DNA from: an uncultured Lachnospiraceae bacterium
Lineage (GTDB): Bacteria; Bacillota; Clostridia; Lachnospirales; Lachnospiraceae
DNA length: 64,000 nucleotides
Direction: 5' to 3'
NCBI GenBank assembly: GCA_910588875.1
Contig: CAJURT010000011.1
Location: forward strand, 1-64,000
Of the stretch, positions 42,448-52,256 are shown in pieces; position 1 is the first letter of the stretch, and the number at the start of each line of letters is the position of its first letter. The notes under the pieces were generated by a model. The model was not told the origin of the DNA. It saw only the letters and a list, made by a program, of their open reading frames with translations, and did no database searches. Made by a program: the position numbers and the translations under genes.

Positions 42448-44496
42448 ATGGGCAAAGGGATAAAAAAGGCCAGAGAAAAGATTTTTTCCCATTCCGGGGT
42501 TCAAAAAATACTTTATGGAGGGGATTATAATCCGGAACAGTGGCCAGAGGAGGTTTGGAAGGAGGATATGCGGCTGTTTCGGCTGGCAGGGGTGGACTGT
42601 GTGACACTCAATGTGTTTAGCTGGGCAGCCCTGCAGCCGGATGAGGATACTTATTGTTTTGACCGGTTGGACCGGATTATGGAACTGGTTAGGGAAAATG
42701 GTCTGTATGTGATCCTGGCGACCTCAACGGCTGCACATCCGGCGTGGATGGCAAGAAAGTATCCTGAGGTGCTGCGGACGGAGTTTTCCGGCTTGAAAAG
42801 AAAGTTTGGGGGCCGGCATAATTCTTGCCCTAATAGCCCGGTTTACCGGAAGCATTCCCGGAATTTGGCCAGGAAACTGGCAAAGAGGTATGGGCATTTT
42901 GAAAATCTGGTTGCCTGGCATGTGAACAATGAGTACGGAGGGGAGTGCTATTGTGAAAACTGTGAGAGGGAATTTAGGGTATGGCTGAGGGAAAAGTACC
43001 AGACTATTGAGCAGCTAAACTGGGCGTGGAATACCAGCTTTTGGGGACATACATTTTATGACTGGGAAGAGATTGTGGTTCCCAACCTTCAGAGTGAGCA
43101 TTTTGCAGAAAACAGGACAACCTTTCAGGGGATTTCCCTGGACTACCGGCGCTTCTGTTCGGATTCCCTTTTGAGGAATTATCGGGATGAGCAGGAAGCG
43201 ATCCGGGAGGTGGCGCCAGATATTCCGGTGACTACCAATCTGATGGGATTTTATAAGCAGCTGGATTATCAGAAGTGGGCCAGGGATATGGATTTTGTTT
43301 CTTGGGACAATTACCCGGCCAATGATACTCCGCCGGCAGTGATCGCCATGAATCATGACCTGATGAGGGGGATTGGAGGCGGGCAGCCTTTCGCCCTGAT
43401 GGAGCAGACGCCAAGTGTTACCAACTGGCTTTCCTACAATGCACTGAAACGTCCAGGGGTTATGCGGCTCCTTAGCTGGCAGGCCGTAGCCCATGGGGCA
43501 GATACAGTACTGTTTTTTCAGATGAGGAGGAGTATCGGTGCCTGCGAGAAATATCATGGGGCGCTTATCGACCATGTTGGAAATGAGCATACCCGGGTAT
43601 TCCGGGAAATGCAGGCCTTGGGAGAAGAATTAAAACAGATGGGAGGATGTATTTTAGGGGGCCGGACACCAGCTAAGGTGGCGATCTTTATGGACTGGGA
43701 CAACTGGTGGGCGCTGGAATACTCGGCAGGGCCCAGCTGTGACCTTAGGTATCTGGATGAGATAGAGCGATATTATACTGCATTTTATGAGCAGAATATC
43801 CCTGTGGATTTTGTCTCGGTTGAGGAGGGGTTGGAGGGATATAAAGTGGTAGTTGCCCCGGTACTCTATATGGTGAAAACCGGGTATGAAGAGGTACTGA
43901 AACGGTATGTTAAAGCCGGAGGGATTCTGGTTGCCACCTTTTTTAGCGGTATCGTTGAGGAACATGACCTGGTGGTGGCCGGTGGCTATCCGGGACGGCT
44001 CAGGGAACTTTTCGGTGTGTGGGTGGAGGAAATTGATGCGTTACCAGCAGGGGAGCAAAATGGCTTCACCTGGAAGGGAAAGCATTATCCGGCAGAACTG
44101 CTCTGCGATATCCTGCATTTGGAAGGGGCCAGTGGGGAGGCGGTGTACGAGACGGATTTTTATGCCGGAAGCCCGGTGCTGACAAGAAATTCCTTTGGGG
44201 AGGGGACTGCCTGGTATGTGGCGTCACGCAGCAGCAGGGAGTTTTATCATGATCTGATGAAAAGAGTGGCAGAGGATGCGGGAGTAGAGGGAGTCCAGGC
44301 TTCCATTCCGGGTGTGGAGGTCTGCGAAAGGCAGAATAGGGAAGGGAGATTCTTATTCTTCCTGAACCATGGCAGGGAGGATGCGGAAGTTACGCTGGAG
44401 AAGGACGGGGTATGGGTTCAGGAGGGAAGAGGATATAAGAAGGGGGAGAAGGTTCTTTTGAAGGGGAAGGATGTGATGGTTTACCAGGTGAAATAA
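42448..44496 (+). CDS. GH42 beta-galactosidase
   Basis: A 682-residue cytoplasmic glycosidase with the GH42 plan: N-terminal TIM barrel starting YGGDYNPEQWPEEVW, acid/base Glu162 in WHVNNEYGGECYC, a zinc-type cysteine cluster (CYCENCEREF), nucleophile Glu319 in FALMEQTPSVTNW, then a trimerisation domain (about residues 400-600) and a C-terminal beta domain. GH42 enzymes release terminal beta-galactose, some alpha-L-arabinopyranose. There is no signal peptide, so it acts on imported oligosaccharides, for example galactosylated side chains of xyloglucan. GGAGGAAGG precedes the ATG. It is followed by the sensor kinase gene after 20 bases. Confidence 0.93.
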   Translation: MGKGIKKAREKIFSHSGVQKILYGGDYNPEQWPEEVWKEDMRLFRLAGVDCVTLNVFSWAALQPDEDTYCFDRLDRIMELVRENGLYVILATSTAAHPAWMARKYPEVLRTEFSGLKRKFGGRHNSCPNSPVYRKHSRNLARKLAKRYGHFENLVAWHVNNEYGGECYCENCEREFRVWLREKYQTIEQLNWAWNTSFWGHTFYDWEEIVVPNLQSEHFAENRTTFQGISLDYRRFCSDSLLRNYRDEQEAIREVAPDIPVTTNLMGFYKQLDYQKWARDMDFVSWDNYPANDTPPAVIAMNHDLMRGIGGGQPFALMEQTPSVTNWLSYNALKRPGVMRLLSWQAVAHGADTVLFFQMRRSIGACEKYHGALIDHVGNEHTRVFREMQALGEELKQMGGCILGGRTPAKVAIFMDWDNWWALEYSAGPSCDLRYLDEIERYYTAFYEQNIPVDFVSVEEGLEGYKVVVAPVLYMVKTGYEEVLKRYVKAGGILVATFFSGIVEEHDLVVAGGYPGRLRELFGVWVEEIDALPAGEQNGFTWKGKHYPAELLCDILHLEGASGEAVYETDFYAGSPVLTRNSFGEGTAWYVASRSSREFYHDLMKRVAEDAGVEGVQASIPGVEVCERQNREGRFLFFLNHGREDAEVTLEKDGVWVQEGRGYKKGEKVLLKGKDVMVYQVK

Positions 44497-44516
44497 ACAT
44501 TTGAGGGGGTATACTG

Positions 44517-46331
44517 ATGAAGGAAGGAAGAAGGAAGTTCAGGCATCTGTATGACCGGTTGCTGGGGATGCGGTTATGCTATCAAATGGTGCTGCTCTAT
44601 ATTATTGGCGGTGCCCTGCCGGTGATCCTGATCGGAATGTATCTGATTCAGGGAACCAGCCAAATATTGATGGAAAGGGAAATGCAGGCAGAACTATCGG
44701 AACTGGACAGGATTGGACGGGAGGCAGACAGCCTGTTTAGTACGGTTAATTCACTGTCCACGAGTTTTTATTTTGATGAGAAACTGGAACACATTTCGGA
44801 ACATCCATACCAGGAATATCAGGAACTTGTCAATGATTACCGGGACTACACGGCCTTCAACACAATGAGAAACCTCTACAGCCGGCTGCTTCATTACATT
44901 ACTATTTATATGGAAAATGATACGATTGTGGAGAATGCGCATTTCCAGAAGGTGGATGAACAGCTTTGTGCTAAGGAGTGGTACCAGCAGGTTGTGGGGC
45001 GTGGGGGAGGTGCAGTCTGGCAGTATCTGCCGTTCCATCTGGATCAGAAGTATTACCTGGCGCTGACCCGTCTTCTGCGGACGAAGAAGGCGGGGAATGT
45101 GGGAGTTTTGGTGATTTACCTGCGCCCGGAACGATTAGAAGAGATCTTGGGGATAAAGAGGGAGGATGTCTGTGTTGTTTTGAACCAGGAGGAATTGCTG
45201 ATAGGAGGAGAAGGGCAGCCATGGCGTGAAAATATCCGGGATATTTTAAAGCTTCGGGGTAAGGGATCATTTCAGGAGCATACAGAGGTGCATGGGCAGG
45301 AGTATCTTTTAACCTGTGTGGCGGTTACTTCCCGGGAGACAGAGGATGTTTTTCAGATTGTAAGCATGAAGTCCTACCGTGATATTTTAAAGGAGGTGAA
45401 TGGGCAGAACCGTCGGAGTATCTGTGTATTTCTGGGAAGCGTGGTGCTTTCGGTGACGATGATCTGGTTGTTTTCCCGGGCATTTAGCGGGCGGGTTAAA
45501 CGTTTCCACAGACAGATGCAAAAGGCGGCATCGGGAGACTTTGACCTGGAGAAAAACCTGGGGGGAAATGATGAAATCAGTGAACTGTACGGATATCTGT
45601 GGAGCATGATAGTGGATATCCAGCGGCTTTTGGCAGAAATCTATCAGGAGCGGCTTCATGCGGAGCAACTCTATGCCAGGCAGAAAGAAGCTGAATTTAA
45701 GATGCTGGCTAGCCAGATCAACCCCCATTTTCTTTATAATACCTTAGAGACAATCCGGATGAAGGCAAGGGTGAACCATCAGACGGAGATCGAGGAATTG
45801 GTGAAAATGCTGGCTAAAATTTTGCGCAACAATGTGCGGGCCGGGAACCGGGATGTGACACTTGGGCAGGAACTTGACCTGGTGGAGTCTTATCTGAAAA
45901 TCCAGCAATACCGTTTTGATGAACGTTTGGAATACATGATTGCTGTGGAGGAAGGCCTGGAAGAGGAAGAGGTTCTTCCGCTGATTTTGCAGCCGATTGT
46001 GGAGAATTCTATCATTCATGGGTTGGAGAGTAAGGAGGGCGTAGGGCATATCAAAATCCGGGCAAGGCGGGAGAAGGAGGATTTTCTTGTAATGGTGGAA
46101 GATGACGGGATGGGGATCTCTTCAGAGAAACTGAGGCAGCTTAGAGAGCGGCTAAACAGCCGGGAACCGAACCGAACCCACATTGGCGTCAGCAATGTTC
46201 ATCAGCGGCTGCGCCTGAAATATGGAAATGGCTATGGACTGGTCATTGAGAGTGAAGAGGGGTCCTATACCCGTGTGGTCATGCGGATTCCGACAGAGGA
46301 AAAACGGCAGGATAAAATGAATTTTGGATAA
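44517..46331 (+). CDS. Sensor histidine kinase, YesM family
   Basis: A 604-residue membrane kinase: TM1 (about residues 24-44), an extracytoplasmic sensor of about 230 residues, TM2 (RRSICVFLGSVVLSVTMIWLF, about 298-318), a HAMP domain, the His-kinase box LASQINPHFLYNTLETIRM (His404), and an ATPase domain ending DDGMGISSEKL and GVSNVHQRLRLKYG. YesM-type kinases signal external sugars to AraC-type regulators. Its partner is most likely the regulator gene at 31105, since none lies adjacent. It is transcribed with GH42. The start ATG at 44517 lies after GAGGGGG. Confidence 0.93.
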   Translation: MKEGRRKFRHLYDRLLGMRLCYQMVLLYIIGGALPVILIGMYLIQGTSQILMEREMQAELSELDRIGREADSLFSTVNSLSTSFYFDEKLEHISEHPYQEYQELVNDYRDYTAFNTMRNLYSRLLHYITIYMENDTIVENAHFQKVDEQLCAKEWYQQVVGRGGGAVWQYLPFHLDQKYYLALTRLLRTKKAGNVGVLVIYLRPERLEEILGIKREDVCVVLNQEELLIGGEGQPWRENIRDILKLRGKGSFQEHTEVHGQEYLLTCVAVTSRETEDVFQIVSMKSYRDILKEVNGQNRRSICVFLGSVVLSVTMIWLFSRAFSGRVKRFHRQMQKAASGDFDLEKNLGGNDEISELYGYLWSMIVDIQRLLAEIYQERLHAEQLYARQKEAEFKMLASQINPHFLYNTLETIRMKARVNHQTEIEELVKMLAKILRNNVRAGNRDVTLGQELDLVESYLKIQQYRFDERLEYMIAVEEGLEEEEVLPLILQPIVENSIIHGLESKEGVGHIKIRARREKEDFLVMVEDDGMGISSEKLRQLRERLNSREPNRTHIGVSNVHQRLRLKYGNGYGLVIESEEGSYTRVVMRIPTEEKRQDKMNFG

Positions 46332-46360
46332 GAGGTGGAAAATTCTGTTTAAGAATGACA

Positions 46361-46391
46361 AAAGGGCGCCTTTGCTGATAGCGCCCTTTTC
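46361..46391 (+). terminator. Bidirectional terminator between the kinase and cellobiose phosphorylase genes
   Basis: AAAGGGCGC (46361-46369) pairs with GCGCCCTTT (46381-46389), with A- and T-runs on both flanks. It can end both the plus-strand kinase transcript and the minus-strand GH94 transcript. Confidence 0.85.
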
Positions 46392-46403
46392 TTAATGGCA
46401 AAT

Positions 46404-48863
46404 TTACAGAATGGTTTGCTTTTGGGAGATACCCATAACTACCTCCACCTGGCAGGTGCTTCCAGGATATACAGGGAGGGGATCCCCTGGTGTAAGGGGA
46501 GTGCCGTCAAAAATGAGGGAACATACTCCCTTTTCCACATGATCCGGATTGGACACATGGATAAGATAACGGCATCCCCGATAATGGCGTTCAATAGAGA
46601 ATTCTTCCAGACTATCCGGAATACAAGGATCAAGGACCAATCCCTGGAAGTCCGGATGGATGCCCAGGATATACTGAGAAATATTTACAAATGTCCAGGC
46701 AGCGGTTCCGGTTAACCAGCTGTTTTTGGCTTCACCGTGCCGGGGAGCGTCTTTGCCGGCGATCATCTGGGAGTAGATATAGGGTTCCGTGCTGTGGATA
46801 TCGCTGATTTCCTCAATATAAGCAGGACAGATCCTCCGATAGACCTGGAAGGCACGATTTCCCCTGCCGATGCAGGTCTCAGCAATTGAGATCCAGGGAT
46901 TATTGTGGCAGAAGATACCTGCATTTTCCTTGTAGCCTGGCGGATAGGAGGAAATTTCGCCAAGATTTACATAGTACCGGCTATAGGCAGGCTGTTGCAG
47001 TAAAATGCCATAGGAAGTATCCAGCCGTTCCCGGACAGAATCCAGAGCCTGGATGGCCAGGCCTTCCTGGATACCGATACCGGCCAGTACACAGAATCCC
47101 TGGGGTTCGATGAAGATTTTTCCTTCTTCACACTGATTAGAGCCTACCTTTGCTCCGGAAGCATCATAGGCACGCAGGAACCATTTGCCGTCCCAGCCTG
47201 CATCCAGAACCCTGCCGTTCATTTCCTGCACAGCCTTTATGGCCCGGGTAGCTTCTTTCTTGTTGCCTAGCATGCGCTGAAGCTGGGCGTATTCATTGCC
47301 ATATTTGACAAACATGCCGGCGATGAAAACCGATTCAGCCACCGGTCCCTCGGAAGAACCGAAGGTCTGGAAGGATTCACCCGGTTCTGTGGAAAAACAG
47401 TTTAGGTTCAGGCAATCATTCCAGTCGGCACGCCCAATGAGGGGAAGGCCGTGGGGGCCTAAGTGAGTTAGTGTATAATCAAAGGAACGGGTCAGATGAT
47501 CTAAAAGAGAGGCCTTGTTTTCCGCATTACTGTCAAAAGGCACCTGTTCATCCAGAATGGAGAAATCCCCGGTTTCCTTGATATAAGCGGCTGTGCCGGC
47601 GATCAGCCACAGAGGGTCATCATTGAAGCCGCTGCCGATGTCGGAGTTGCCTTTTTTGGTCAAAGGCTGGTATTGGTGGTAGGCGCTGCCGTCAGGGAAT
47701 TGGGTGGCAGCGATGTCAAGGATCCTTTGCCTGGCCCGTTCCGGAATCAGATGGACAAAACCTAAAAGATCTTGGCAGGAATCGCGGAAGCCCATGCCTC
47801 TGCCTGTTCCGGATTCGTAGTAGGAAGCCGAACGAGACATATTGAAGGTGACCATACACTGATACTGGTTCCAGATATTGACCATGCGGTTCAATTTTTC
47901 TTCCCGGCTCTTTAATGTAAAGCAGGAGAGCAGGCCATCCCAATAATTTTTCAGTTCCTGCAGTGCATCCCAAACCTGCTGGTCCGTAGAGAATCGCGCC
48001 ATGGCAGCCCGGGCATTTTTCTTGTTAATAGTATTTGCTGCCTCCCATTTTTCATCTGGCAGGTTTTCACTATAGCCAAGAAGAAAAACAAAACTTTTTG
48101 ATTGGCCGGGAGCAAGGGTGATATGCAGATGATGGGAACCGATGACAGCTCCGCCACTGGCCAGTGTATTTAAAAGATGGCCCTGCAAAACAGCTTGGGG
48201 ATGTTCGATAGTTCCATAAGCGCCCAGAAACCGGTCACGGTCAGTCTCAAAGCTGTCAATAGCAGCATTGACCGTGTAGTAAGCAAAATGGCGGCGGCGT
48301 TCCCGGTATTCAGTCTTATGATAGATCTCAGACCCGGTGACCTCCACTTCGCCTAAGTTTAAATTCCGCTGGAAATTGGTGGAGTCATCCACAGCATTCC
48401 AAAAACAAAATTCCACATAGGAAAATAAATCGAGTTCCTGGGGTGAAGTTCCGGTATTAACCAGAGTTAGGTGATTAACTTCCAACGTTTCATTTAAAGG
48501 GACGAATGCAGTCAGTTCTGCCTGGATACTGCCTTTAGAAGAATACCAGCGGGAGTAACCGAGGCCATGGCGGCATTCATAGGAGTCCAGGCTGGTCTTT
48601 ACCGGCTGCCATCCAGGGGTCCAGACAGTGTCATCCTGCTTAATAAAATAGTAACGGCCATTGGTGTCGGCTGGTACGTTGTTGTAGCGGTAACGTGTCA
48701 GGCGCATTAGCTTGGAATCTTTATAAAAAGAATAGCCGCCGCAGGTATTTGAAATCAGGGAAAAAAAGTTTTCACAGCCAAGATAGTTGATCCAGGGTTG
48801 CGGGGTTGTGGGGGTGGTGATGACATATTCTTTGTTTTGGTCGTCAAAATAGCCGAATTTCAT
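46404..48863 (-). CDS. Cellobiose phosphorylase (GH94)
   Basis: An 819-residue cytoplasmic enzyme with the GH94 layout: N-terminal beta-sandwich beginning FGYFDDQNKEYVITTPTTPQPW, helical linker, and (alpha/alpha)6 barrel with YYESGTGRGMGFRDSCQD, GFNDDPLW and GRADWNDCLNLNCF (about residues 473-486), which matches the general-acid region of cellobiose phosphorylases, then RGNRAFQVYRRICPAYI. It splits cellobiose with phosphate to glucose 1-phosphate and glucose, saving ATP. It is the only minus-strand gene of the sugar locus and has its own promoter region. GGAGG precedes its ATG. GH94 also includes chitobiose and laminaribiose phosphorylases, but the N-terminus is typical of cellobiose enzymes. 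Confidence 0.88.
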   Translation of the reverse strand: MKFGYFDDQNKEYVITTPTTPQPWINYLGCENFFSLISNTCGGYSFYKDSKLMRLTRYRYNNVPADTNGRYYFIKQDDTVWTPGWQPVKTSLDSYECRHGLGYSRWYSSKGSIQAELTAFVPLNETLEVNHLTLVNTGTSPQELDLFSYVEFCFWNAVDDSTNFQRNLNLGEVEVTGSEIYHKTEYRERRRHFAYYTVNAAIDSFETDRDRFLGAYGTIEHPQAVLQGHLLNTLASGGAVIGSHHLHITLAPGQSKSFVFLLGYSENLPDEKWEAANTINKKNARAAMARFSTDQQVWDALQELKNYWDGLLSCFTLKSREEKLNRMVNIWNQYQCMVTFNMSRSASYYESGTGRGMGFRDSCQDLLGFVHLIPERARQRILDIAATQFPDGSAYHQYQPLTKKGNSDIGSGFNDDPLWLIAGTAAYIKETGDFSILDEQVPFDSNAENKASLLDHLTRSFDYTLTHLGPHGLPLIGRADWNDCLNLNCFSTEPGESFQTFGSSEGPVAESVFIAGMFVKYGNEYAQLQRMLGNKKEATRAIKAVQEMNGRVLDAGWDGKWFLRAYDASGAKVGSNQCEEGKIFIEPQGFCVLAGIGIQEGLAIQALDSVRERLDTSYGILLQQPAYSRYYVNLGEISSYPPGYKENAGIFCHNNPWISIAETCIGRGNRAFQVYRRICPAYIEEISDIHSTEPYIYSQMIAGKDAPRHGEAKNSWLTGTAAWTFVNISQYILGIHPDFQGLVLDPCIPDSLEEFSIERHYRGCRYLIHVSNPDHVEKGVCSLIFDGTPLTPGDPLPVYPGSTCQVEVVMGISQKQTIL

Positions 48864-49180
48864 AAGAAACCTCCGTTTTTGTGGGGGCTTCCGAATCCTT
48901 GAAAAGAATGTGCCGGTATTTTTGGTTCGGGAGCCCGCTGATTGTTGTCTGCTGCCAAATTACAGATCCATCTTAACGGAGAAAGGCCAGAAGGGATACC
49001 AGAAAAAATGGAGGGGTTGTACTGGAAAAAGTGGAGGCTTACCCTTAAGAACGGGACTAACAGATCATCGCAGGGTGGTGATACGGGTAGGGGTGCTTGT
49101 TTTGAAAGGCAACTTGTGTTATTTCTAATATAATGGTATGATTAAATACAAGAGGAAGTATTTTAATTGCCAGAGAGGTT
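48864..49180. other. Intergenic region upstream of the cellobiose phosphorylase and acetyltransferase genes
   Basis: 317 bases without a supported gene. It holds the ribosome site and presumably the promoter of the minus-strand GH94 gene, a repeat of GAAAAAnTGGAGG near 49002 and 49025, and a -10-like TATAAT at 49129-49134 for the plus-strand gene. Short open frames here show no recognisable product. Confidence 0.5.
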
Positions 49181-49213
49181 ATGGAAGCCAAACTGTGCTT
49201 CCGGAAAGAGAGA

Positions 49214-49798
49214 ATGAAAATGGACATAAATGAAGTAAAGATCCGGGTAGCAGCCACGGAGGATGCCGAAGAACTTTTGGAAATCTACAGGCCTTATGTT
49301 GAAAAGACAGCAATCAGCTTTGAATGGGACGTGCCGGGGCTTGAGGAATTTCAGGCAAGGATAGAAAAAACCTTAAAGAAATACCCTTATCTTGTGGCAG
49401 AGAAAAAGGGAAGACTGGTGGGTTATGCTTATACTGGTCCTTTTGTGGGAAGGGCAGCCTACGCCTGGGGTGCAGAGGTGAGTATTTACCTGAAAGAAAA
49501 TCAGCGGAAAATGGGGATTGGAAAGAAACTTTATCAGGCAATCGAAGATATCTCCAGGGCACAAAATATCAAAAACCTGAATGCATGTATCGGCAGCCCG
49601 GAAACGGAGGATGAGTATCTAACCAAAAACAGCATAGAGTTCCATACCCATATGGGTTACCGCATGGTAGGGGAGTTTTATAAATGTGGGTATAAATTCG
49701 GGCGTTGGTATAATATGGTGTGGATGGAAAAAATCATTGGAGAACATGAGGCAGAACCGGAGCAGGTGGTCCCCTTTGCCAATTTGGTAATGCGATAG
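49214..49798 (+). CDS. GNAT-family N-acetyltransferase (phosphinothricin acetyltransferase-like)
   Basis: A protein of about 194 residues with the GNAT fold. VKIRVAATEDAEELLEIYRPYVEKTAISFE opens the domain as in Pat/MddA-type enzymes; EVSIYLKENQRKMGIGKKLYQAIE holds the acetyl-CoA loop (Q-x-x-G-I-G-K), and EFHTHMGYRMVGEFYKCGYKFGRWYNMVWMEK ends the fold. Family members acetylate methionine sulfone or sulfoximine and phosphinothricin; the real substrate here is unknown. The start is uncertain: ATG 49214 is preferred (GGAAAG upstream) over ATG 49181, whose ribosome site would be too close. It interrupts the sugar locus and looks independent of it. Confidence 0.85.
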   Translation: MKMDINEVKIRVAATEDAEELLEIYRPYVEKTAISFEWDVPGLEEFQARIEKTLKKYPYLVAEKKGRLVGYAYTGPFVGRAAYAWGAEVSIYLKENQRKMGIGKKLYQAIEDISRAQNIKNLNACIGSPETEDEYLTKNSIEFHTHMGYRMVGEFYKCGYKFGRWYNMVWMEKIIGEHEAEPEQVVPFANLVMR

Positions 49799-50104
49799 CT
49801 TACACCATCAATAAAACTATACATCGAATAGGGCAGATGCGGAGTAATATGTTTACAGCGTCTGCCTGTTTGATTTGCCAGGTGATCATTTCCGTAGGGA
49901 TAAGCAAAGATTGATCCGGCTTAAAATATAGGTAAAGGTTAAAAAATAGGGGCATTTATATACAAAAAACTCGGGTGTTTTTCTTTGTGATGCTATGATA
50001 GAGTGTGCGTAAACAAAGGCATTATGAAGGCGCTAAAATATGTAAATGTTAAAAGATTTATGAGGTTTTTTATAACTTTAGAAGGAAGAAAGGACGATTG
50101 TGCG
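49799..50104. other. Intergenic region between the acetyltransferase and alpha-xylosidase genes
   Basis: 306 bases. GGCAGATGC (49832-49840) pairs with GCGTCTGCC (49858-49866), a probable terminator of the upstream gene. CGGGTGTTTTT (49972-49982), similar to the block before other sugar genes, lies ahead of a -10-like TATGAT (49994-49999). No gene is evident apart from a possible N-terminal extension of the downstream enzyme. Confidence 0.5.
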
Positions 50105-52204
50105 ATGAAGTTTCATAACGGATGCTGGCTTTTAAAGGAAGGCTTTGCCGGATTTTCTCCTCAGGAGATCTATGATGTGGAAAAGACGGAGAGTGTTTTA
50201 AAACTGTGTGCTCCGGCGAGGAAAATTGTGAAAAAGGGTGATACCCTGGATGGGGTAAATCTCAGTATTCAGATCACGGTTCCGGCGCCGGAAACATTCC
50301 GGATACAGGTGGTGCATCACAAGGGAGTGAGGAAAAAAGGGCCGGAGTTTGAACTGAACCTGGATTTGGACCGTCCCATTTCTGTGGAGGAAGAAGGGAC
50401 GCTTCTGCGGGTGGTGGATGGTGCCATGAGCCTGGTTATTGACCGGAGGAATGGTTCCATGGAGGCCTGCCGGGAGGGAAAAGTGCTGACCCGGTGGGAG
50501 GGCAAGGATATGGCCTATATCCGGGGGGACTGGACAGGGATGGCCTATGATGTCCATGAGAATAAGAAAGCCTGGATGAGTCAGAACATGGGGCTGTCTG
50601 TGGGAGAACTGATCTATGGGCTGGGGGAGCGATTTACGCCCCTGGTGAAGAATGGGCAGTCTGTGTCTATCTGGAATGAGGACGGGGGAACCAGCACGGA
50701 GAAGTCCTACAAGAACATTCCCTTTTACCTGTCTGACCGGGGGTATGGGGTGTTTGTGAACCATCCGGAGCGGGTGGAGTTTGAAGTGGGGACTGAGCAG
50801 GTGTCAAAGCTGGGATTTTCCGTGGAGGGGGAGAGTCTGGATTATTTCCTTATCGGCGGAGCATCCATGAAGGAAGTGCTGGTGCGTTACACAGACCTGA
50901 CGGGAAAACCGGCCATGACACCGGCATGGAGTTTTGGGTTGTGGCTGTCCACCTCCTTTACCACGGATTATGACGAAAAGACAGTGATGAGTTTTATCGA
51001 CGGCATGGAGCAGCGGGGGATTCCCTTAAGCGTGTTTCACTTTGACTGCTGTTGGATGAGGGAATTCCACTGGACGGATTTTATCTGGGACGAGCGGGTG
51101 TTCCCTGACCCGGAGGGGATGTTGGCCAGGATTAAGGCAAGGGGAATCAAAATCTGTGTATGGATTAATCCTTATATTGCTCAGGAGTCGGCGCTGTTTG
51201 AGGAGGGTATGGAGAAGGGGTATTTGATCAGGCGTGCGAATGGGGATGTGTGGCAGTGGGATATGTGGCAGCCGGGGCTGGCTATTGTGGATTTTACCAA
51301 TCCGGAGGCAGTGAAATGGTATCAGAGGGGGCTGGAAAAGCTTCTGGATATGGGGGTGGACTGCTTTAAGACGGATTTTGGGGAGCGGATTCCCACGGAG
51401 GTTGTGTATGCCAATGGAGCAGACCCGAGGAAAATGCACAATTTCTATACCTATCTTTACAACCAGGCGGTGTATGAGGTACTGAAAGAGAAAAAGGGGC
51501 AGGAGGAAGCCCTGGTCTTTGCCCGGTCAGCCACAGCCGGAGGGCAGAAATTCCCGGTTCACTGGGGCGGGGACTGCTGGTCCAATTATGAGTCTATGGC
51601 AGAGAGCCTGCGGGGAGGATTGTCTCTGACATCAAGCGGTTTTGGATACTGGAGCCATGATATGGGGGGCTTTGAGCAGCAGTCCACAGCAGATGTGTAT
51701 AAGCGCTGGGCAGCCTTTGGACTTTTATCCACCCACAGCCGGCTCCATGGCAGCACCTCTTACCGGGTGCCCTGGGTGTATGATGAGGAGGCTGTGGAGG
51801 TGCTTAAGTTCTTTACCCGGCTGAAGCTGGAACTGGTGCCTTACCTGTATGAGCAGGCGAAAAAGACCAGCCGGACCGGCATTCCCATGATGCGCAGCAT
51901 GGCCCTTGAATTTGAGGAGGACAGAAATTGCCGTTATCTTGATCGGCAGTATATGTTGGGGGACAGCATTTTGGTGGCGCCGATTTTCAATGATCAGGGG
52001 ATTGCCGAGTATTATCTGCCAAAGGGGGAATGGGTGAATTACCTGACCGGGGAGCGGGCTCAGGGCGGAGAGTGGCGCCGGGAGAAGCATGGATATTTGT
52101 CGATTCCCTTGTGGGTCCGGGCCGGAAGCCAGATTCCTGTGGCGCCGGGATGCAAAGACGCAGCAAAGGCGCTGGAGGGAGAGATTGAGGTGAGGAAGTT
52201 TTAG
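50105..52204 (+). CDS. GH31 alpha-xylosidase (YicI type)
   Basis: A 699-residue cytoplasmic glycosidase. The nucleophile Asp424 lies in CFKTDFGERIP and the acid/base Asp490 in HWGGDCWSNYESMAESL; they are 66 residues apart, as I recall for E. coli YicI. FGLWLSTSFTTDYDEKTV, VFHFDCCWM and GGFEQQSTADVYKRW are further YicI-type segments. Alpha-xylosidases free xylose from the non-reducing end of xyloglucan oligosaccharides. The ATG at 50105 follows AGAAAGGA by ten bases; in-frame starts back to 50003 would add a segment with no family similarity. The xylose kinase and isomerase genes downstream fit its product. Confidence 0.9.
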   Translation: MKFHNGCWLLKEGFAGFSPQEIYDVEKTESVLKLCAPARKIVKKGDTLDGVNLSIQITVPAPETFRIQVVHHKGVRKKGPEFELNLDLDRPISVEEEGTLLRVVDGAMSLVIDRRNGSMEACREGKVLTRWEGKDMAYIRGDWTGMAYDVHENKKAWMSQNMGLSVGELIYGLGERFTPLVKNGQSVSIWNEDGGTSTEKSYKNIPFYLSDRGYGVFVNHPERVEFEVGTEQVSKLGFSVEGESLDYFLIGGASMKEVLVRYTDLTGKPAMTPAWSFGLWLSTSFTTDYDEKTVMSFIDGMEQRGIPLSVFHFDCCWMREFHWTDFIWDERVFPDPEGMLARIKARGIKICVWINPYIAQESALFEEGMEKGYLIRRANGDVWQWDMWQPGLAIVDFTNPEAVKWYQRGLEKLLDMGVDCFKTDFGERIPTEVVYANGADPRKMHNFYTYLYNQAVYEVLKEKKGQEEALVFARSATAGGQKFPVHWGGDCWSNYESMAESLRGGLSLTSSGFGYWSHDMGGFEQQSTADVYKRWAAFGLLSTHSRLHGSTSYRVPWVYDEEAVEVLKFFTRLKLELVPYLYEQAKKTSRTGIPMMRSMALEFEEDRNCRYLDRQYMLGDSILVAPIFNDQGIAEYYLPKGEWVNYLTGERAQGGEWRREKHGYLSIPLWVRAGSQIPVAPGCKDAAKALEGEIEVRKF

Positions 52205-52256
52205 AGAAATGGTATCATGGTATTGGTTTTGAATAAGAAAAGGATATGGTGTGGGT

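Noticed and set aside
48910..49133. Two short open frames in the gap upstream of the acetyltransferase gene
   Set aside because: No ribosome site, no recognisable domain, and they overlap each other in different frames.
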